A stretch of 64,000 nucleotides of DNA from Benincasa hispida (Eukaryota; Streptophyta; Magnoliopsida; Cucurbitales; Cucurbitaceae), in NCBI RefSeq assembly GCF_009727055.1, contig NC_052349.1:35717421-35781420 (forward strand). Reading direction: 5' to 3'. Shown one piece after another: positions 58,405 to 64,000 of this stretch. A model generated the notes under the pieces. The model saw only the letters and a program-made list of their open reading frames with translations. It did no database searches and had not been told where the DNA came from. Numbering within the stretch: the stretch's first letter is position 1; each line of letters starts with the position of its first letter. The position numbers and the translations under genes are program-made.

Positions 58405-59760
58405 AGAAAATAATAATATTGATCGTGTCGGGTCCTGGAGACTAGAATGGTCGAAGATCAAAATCTAAAATTGTCAAGGGTTGATCATCGAAGCCAGAGC
58501 AATAACTTAGAAAGAATTAAAGCGTCGATATAAGTAACAACCACCTTCAAAATCAATTCATTAGGATCGTTATTACCTTTTACCCTCTCACTTCTTCTAC
58601 ATCTTTAGGGGACGAAAATTATTATTGAAAGCTTAATCCATAGTTATTCTACAATGGTCGGGCTTTTATTTCAATTAATTAGATGTTCTAGGGGAATTAA
58701 TTTCACAAGGTTCTTTTTTATTGTTGCCTCACCTAGGAAGGACAGAGTTAGTATATGTTCAATGAGTTTTCCATATTCCAAAAATAGTATTTTAGAAATA
58801 AAGGTTGTCATCCAACATGCATTAATTATTCACAAGTTCAACTTCACATATACCTTAAATGAAAGAATAAGCATGGTAGCTCTCATAAAATATTTTACAA
58901 AATTTTTACTATTGGGAAAGCACTTTTTTTTTTTTTTTTTTTCTACTCAGTAAAAATGAAAATTTGGAATATATTGTAGCTTTCCTTGATGGGGCCATGA
59001 ACTGTGTTTGAATAAGTAACTCATGAATTTACCACAACAGAGTGAAAGGAACCATACATAATAAATGAACCAAATAAGTTTGTCAATTGAGCTAAGAGAT
59101 CATTAAGTTGTGGGCTGGCTATCCATTTATCTAGTCCCCTCATTCTACCCTCTCATGTTCCAAACTTATCTATTTGATTTAAATGATTCGATAGTTTCGG
59201 TATGACATTCTAATAAACTTCTACTTTAAGGAGTGAAGTAGTGAAATTTAGGAAGTAATGAATCCATGGACCACGAATGTTAGGAGTTAATAAACATAAA
59301 ATTGATGTTTTTTAGTCGTGGGACTTACAAACTCCTTGAGTAAATAAAAAGTGGAGTTTATAACTATACTCTTGCAACTCTGTGTATCAAACACCCTCTA
59401 AAAGAATAATGTATTTTTTAAACTAATAATAAAGTTAAGGATATGTTTTATTATATGTAATTTAGTTGTTTTTATATCAATTGTTTTTCAAACACGAGGT
59501 TAACATTTGAGCCATTCTTTTATTTCAATAATAAGAGGATTTAAACACCTAACCTTTTGGTAGAAGGAACATGTCTAAATCAATTGAATAATATTGAAAT
59601 TGGTTGCGAAAATTGGAACATGAATATGAAAAGTTACTAATGATTTAACCAATTGATAAAGATCCAAATGGTATATATTGTTGTAAAAATGTAACTTAAT
59701 AAGCATATAGATATATGTTAGCAACAACTAAAAGGTCTGTGTTTCAAATTCTTTTATTGT

Positions 59761-59797
<37 letters not shown>

Positions 59798-61135
59798 TGT
59801 ATGTATGTTCAAAAAGTGGAGGGAAAAAATAAGAGATAATTTTTTTTTTATTTAAAAAAGAAAACTATTGTGGAAATTAGAAGAAAAATGATTAAATAGG
59901 GTTACCTAAAAATACTGTCCCACATCCAACATGTTAAATGAGAAATAGACAAACAGCATTAACTCTACACAGAATGAATGGTAAAAAACAGTGCAAAGAT
60001 TGGTGGTCCTTTTGGCTGAGACAGGTTGGTTTTTACCCTAAACAAAAAGAAAATTGTAAAAATAGTCAATTACTAAAATTCCTATATTATTATTATTATA
60101 CTTTTTTTAAACCAAAATTATTTTAATTGTTGGTAAGTGAATTAAAAGAAACAAAAAAATAAAAATAACAAAAAAAAAAAACAAAAGGATCTTAGATGAG
60201 GAATTTGGGTGGAAAGTGGTATGGCCTAAATTTGTGAAAATTAGGGTTGAGAAACCTGCTGCTATGTCTGCCCTCTCAGACAAAGATTTGGGGTATCTTT
60301 GACAGCCTACACTGACCCTACTATTAGTATTATTACCCAACCCTTTCAAATTTTCAACTCTTTAATTTTATATTTTAAGCCCCAACTCCCATTTTGAATT
60401 TCAATCACAAAAACTACATCTCTTCTTTTTCCATCTATATCGTCTCTTCAAATATCCCTATCATTTATTTCTATTTTTGTTTTTATTTTTGAAAAAATAA
60501 AGTATAACCCTAAAGTTAAAGTGTTGTATTAATTAGAACAATGAACCAATAATTATATCAATTTAAACTCTAAACTTTTATAGAGCTTGTTGTATGGATG
60601 ACCTATCCTCGAGCGCATTTATGGTTCATGGCCCGCCCTCTCAAACTTATGATATATAACCTTCTGCTTACATCATATGGCACTTTTGGACATAACATCA
60701 TATCGTGATCCGGATGTACTATTCGGCCAACCGTTTTTTTTTTCTAAAGTCCTAACCCGGTTATAGAATAAAAACGTGATGACTATTTAAACGTCTTTTT
60801 CCATTCAACATCAGATCCCGTTAGGGAACCCAAACCCAACCCGATGTTTTCTCCAAAACCTTAACTCGATTTTAGATTACAAACGTGATGAATAAATTTA
60901 AAGTTCCAAGATTTTTTCTAATTTATATCGCGAAAATGATGAACTTTCCAACCTACGAGGGCTTAATCCTGACCCGATGCCAAGGCCCAGCCCGATGACA
61001 CTTTTTCACACTTTTTTCTCTCATTATTGCCACGGGTTAAGGAAGCCAAACCTAACCCGACAGATTTCGATTATAATTAGGAATACAAACGCAATGAATA
61101 AATTAAAAGTATCAATTTGATTTATATACCTTAAT
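58405..61135. other. Intergenic DNA with simple repeats
   Basis: No gene supported. Poly(T) at 58925-58942 and a 31-T run at 59764-59794. SINE-like text near 59520-59600. Bases 60760-61100 hold three diverged copies of a unit around 'acaaacgtgatgaataaattt' with 'aacccga' words, spaced about 110-200 bp. Another AT-rich element end ('tgtatcaaacaccctct') lies near 59382-59398 without a convincing partner. Confidence 0.35.
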
Positions 61136-61311
61136 GTGAGCGCACTCCCAACTGTGGTGAGACTCCTACCAATAAAACCATTGCTTGAATTTATTAGAGA
61201 GAAGCTGCAGGAATGGTTTTCCAGACGAAGAAACCAATGGTCCTCATGTATGTCATTATACTCAAACTACATCGAAAAGCAAGTGGCAGAAGACTTCGAG
61301 AGGGGTAGACG
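61136..61311 (+). pseudogene. Mutator-like (MULE) transposase fragment
   Basis: About 58 codons: ALPTVVRLLPIKPLLEFI, REKLQEWFSRRRNQWSS, YSNYIEKQVAEDFERGRR. The pattern LPI..LLEFIR..LQ.WF..RR is that of the region following the catalytic core of MuDR-type transposases. It is cut cleanly at 61312 by the start of element C's LTR; its other side is not in the window. The apparent open frame running on to 61372 is a fusion with the LTR. Confidence 0.5.
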
Positions 61312-63241
61312 TGTTGAGTTTTATGTCCTAAAACTCGTAGATAAAATGTTATTAATTGACTGTCATCAATAAAGAGTTATAGATGTTAATTCAATAAATG
61401 TTATTATTTGTGTTGTTTGTCTATTTTTATCTTAATAACCCTAAATCCAATAAACCAACATCCAAGGTTGCCTGTGAGTCTTGAACTTATGTGGAGACAT
61501 ACATGGATCAATGTTTAAGATACAACTTGAAGAGCTTATAGTATAGGGATAAGGTTGGGTATCTTATCCTGGTAACACTATGGATACGACCTACTTTGTA
61601 TTTGATACAAACGCAATGATCCAATGCATTCGTGTAGTTGACATGCGAGTGAGGGTATCCTATGCAATGAGTTTTCATAAGACCAGACCGCGAAATAGTA
61701 ACCACTAGATGTAACACTATTAACTAGTTAGGCTCCTATTTCAATAGAATGACCTAGGCAACTTAGTCTTAATCCTGAGTATATTATAAATTTCTGTACA
61801 CGAATGACTAACATTTGATTTGCATGGGCGAGGGTGGCCAGTTTGCCAACCCAATATGGCTACCATTTTGGGGACAAGACCAAGTGGGGAGCTGGGAACA
61901 TAATAATACAAGATGGAATTCACTCCTCATTTTAAGGGTTAATAGATGAGTATTCCCTTAAGTGGTGTCTCTGAGACTTGAACAAATGGTCCTACCCTCT
62001 CGTTGGTCCGAGAGGGTTTCTATTTATTGGTTGGACTGTAAACAGGTTGTTCATTAGAGAAGCACTAGTACTTAAGAAGTCAAAGGTAACCCAAGGGTAA
62101 AACGGTAATTTGACTCAGTTGGAGTTAGAACACTCATGAAGGACTAACTTGCTATTATTGATCTATATCCATAGACACATAAATATATCTGCAATGAGAA
62201 GAGTGTAGCTGTGGGTCTTTAATGAAGTGTACCCACAGTTAACGAATATTAATCAACTTGGTTAATGAGTTTAGCCAATTAATTTCATATCGTTGGAGCT
62301 TCTAATTTACAGGTCCACTAGTTCCCCTTGTTAGCTCACTAGAGGATATTTAAAATGGATGATTTGAAATGTTCAAATTAATTTGAGGAAACCATATAAT
62401 AATGTGATTAATATATAATTGATTATGGATATGATCTATAATTCAAATTAAATTGGAAAATAATATTTGAATAAGATTCAGTAAATTAATTCAAGAGAAT
62501 TAGAATCATAAAGAATTAATTTGTAGAGAGGTATTGCACATATACATACGATGTTTATGATAATTAAATATATATATATATATATATANNNNNNNNNNNN
62601 NNNNNNNNNNNTAAATAATTATTTAATTAATGTGCAAATTAAATTAAATAAATGTTATTTAACAGTGCTAATTAATTAAATGAGTGTTATTAATTAATTG
62701 GACTAATTAATTAAATAAGTGTTATTTAATCAATTAATTATAGAAAAGAAAAATAGGAAAATGATTAGAAAAAGGGTTTGACCCTTCTCTATAAAAGACC
62801 TCCCTATGGCCCATTTGGAATACACTGACAATACATAACATATAAGTGTTATTGTGCAAATTTTTTCCTAAGCCACAAAGAGAATTCTCCCTACTCTCCA
62901 AAACTGTTTTCTCCTCTTCTTCTCCCAATACTTGGATATCACCTATACCTCTATTGGAATCCTAGAGAATAACGAGGTTACTCTCGTAGTAGTGTTCCAG
63001 ATTGTTCGAGAGATCGTTCATGATCAAGATCCTTGGAGGAACCGTTCGTTGGAACTTAAAGAAGATTGTTCGTGAAGCTTGAGAATCTACAAAGGTAAGA
63101 ATAGTTCTAACTTTTTTCCCTAAAGCATGTTATATTACATGTTTATATTATGTTTTAATATACTGAGTTTGTTTATTTAAAAATCGAATTGTGGGATACA
63201 AGGCGTTCACAATGCTTTCGCTGTAGAATTCAATCCCTTCA
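61312..63241 (+). repeat. 5' LTR of copia C, with a gap
   Basis: Starts TGTTGAGTTTTATGTCC and ends AATCCCTTCA. Shares 'tatcttatcctggtaacac', 'gagggtatcctatgcaatg' and 'cgttggagcttct' with the LTRs of A and the solo LTR. Apparent length is about 1.93 kb, including 23 unknown bases. Confidence 0.8.
62589..62611. other. Assembly gap of 23 N
   Basis: N run after TATATATATATA. The same LTR position in the solo LTR has a TA microsatellite of about 100 bp (34563-34663), so the gap is probably an unresolved TA run. The 23 N is not a reliable length. Confidence 0.98.
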
Positions 63242-63243
63242 AT

Positions 63244-63255
63244 TAGTATCAGAAC
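63244..63255 (+). other. Primer binding site of copia C (Met type, decayed)
   Basis: 'tagtatcagaac' follows the LTR end by two bases; two bases differ from the usual TGGTATCAGAGC. Confidence 0.65.
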
Positions 63256-64000
63256 CAATTTCTTGCACGTTCTTCGTATTTTTCGAAACAAAATTAGTTT
63301 AGAGGTGGGTTTAATATTCTGCATTTGGAATGTTCGGTTTGCAAGATTGGATGTTTTCATTTTGGCATGTACATTACTTTAATTTGATTAAATTATAAGG
63401 GCCTATTGTATTTTTTGGACAATTTAATTCTTGGTTCAAGTTTGTAAGTCCATGTCGATCGAAAGACAAACAGTTGCTGAAGAGATCGAGAAGAAATAAA
63501 AGTGTTCGGGGCAAGTTCGGAGCTAAAAACGATGTGAATAGCAACATTCTACCTCTCATTGTCACGACACTGCTATCGAATATTGCAACGTTGAAAGGTA
63601 GACGCAACACGAAACAGTGTAGTGTTGCAACGCTGTCCTCAGTGTTGTAATGCTCCAAGTTTTGATGGACTGCTGGCAGTACGTGCAAGGACGTTTCGAC
63701 TGTAGCTGTTTTGACCTAATTCCTTTGTATTATTTAATTAATATTAATTAATTAATTAAATTAATAATTATATTAATTTAATCAATTTATTTTGCATTAA
63801 GATGCTAAATCGGTCCAATTTTTGTTGTTTAAATTAATTTAATTATGTATTTGTTGGATGTTTGAATTAATCATTGATTTCATATTACATATTGTATGTC
63901 ATAAAGATTCAAAAATACCCACCTTAGGATAACACATGTACATGCATCATAAATAAATATAAAGGATTATATTTTATAGATGCATGATTAAATTAGTATG
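63256..64000 (+). other. 5' leader of copia C, no coding
   Basis: Matches A's leader in reverse. Contains clustered GTTGCAAC-type palindromes at 63585-63650. Minus-strand frames at 63148-63360 and 63374-63688 are chance. Confidence 0.55.

Larger units (their letters stand above)
61312..64000 (+). mobile_element. Copia element C, 5' part, runs off the window
   Basis: 5' LTR 61312-63241, PBS-like site 63244-63255, then a leader to the end of the window. It is the plus-strand relative of A: the leader text at 63420-63530 matches A's leader at about 30565-30680 in reverse. Gag, expected roughly 2.1 kb after the LTR if the leader is as long as in A, would lie beyond 64000. Confidence 0.8.

Noticed and set aside
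60107..60349. Minus-strand 80-codon frame
   Set aside because: The second half is a poly-Phe run from a poly(A) tract; the first half has no recognised motif.

Overview
This is a plant nuclear DNA window: very AT-rich, full of nested and decayed LTR retrotransposons, with one intact intron-containing gene. The gag proteins of two elements read like families I know from melon and other cucurbits, so a cucurbit or close eudicot is the best guess. That is recognition from memory, not a search result. There is no bacterial, organellar, CRISPR, rRNA or tRNA content that I can support.

Layout. (1) 463-8666: a minus-strand gypsy-type element with two LTRs, a perfect 5-bp target duplication, PBS, PPT and a broken gag. 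It has no recognisable pol. A tandem array of about 36 units of about 104 bp sits where pol would be, which is the plan of a non-autonomous 'TR-GAG' element. (2) 8672-12000: AT-rich, mostly featureless. (3) 12010-22300: remnants of Athila-like gypsy elements, a foldback repeat, and a truncated copia element D. D's 2.3-kb LTR lies tail to tail with an inverted relative. (4) 22445-39404: a plus-strand copia element B broken by later insertions: a minus-strand copia A (23117-31718) and a related solo LTR (34033-38027). The solo LTR in turn holds a 2.1-kb gypsy solo LTR with an AATAA target duplication. (5) 39405-52500: low-gene DNA with two Tourist-like MITE loci (one a head-to-tail dimer) and a probable gypsy LTR (46653-49078). 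(6) 52515-54545: a complete D3-type cyclin gene (four exons, 376 aa) with TATA box, pyrimidine-rich leader, a 13-codon upstream ORF in a strong start context, and a poly(A) signal. (7) 54560-61130: intergenic, with SINE-like repeats and one unexplained 114-codon open frame. (8) 61136-64000: a Mutator-like transposase fragment cut by the 5' LTR of copia element C, which runs off the window. C is a plus-strand relative of A.

Only the cyclin is likely to be a working protein gene; it would couple growth signals to G1/S entry through retinoblastoma-related protein. Every transposon reading frame has stops or frameshifts. Two assembly problems matter: a perfect back-to-back pair of Tn5 mosaic ends, with an 86-bp flanking duplication, inside A's gag (28379-28595), and a 23-N gap in a TA microsatellite (62589-62611).
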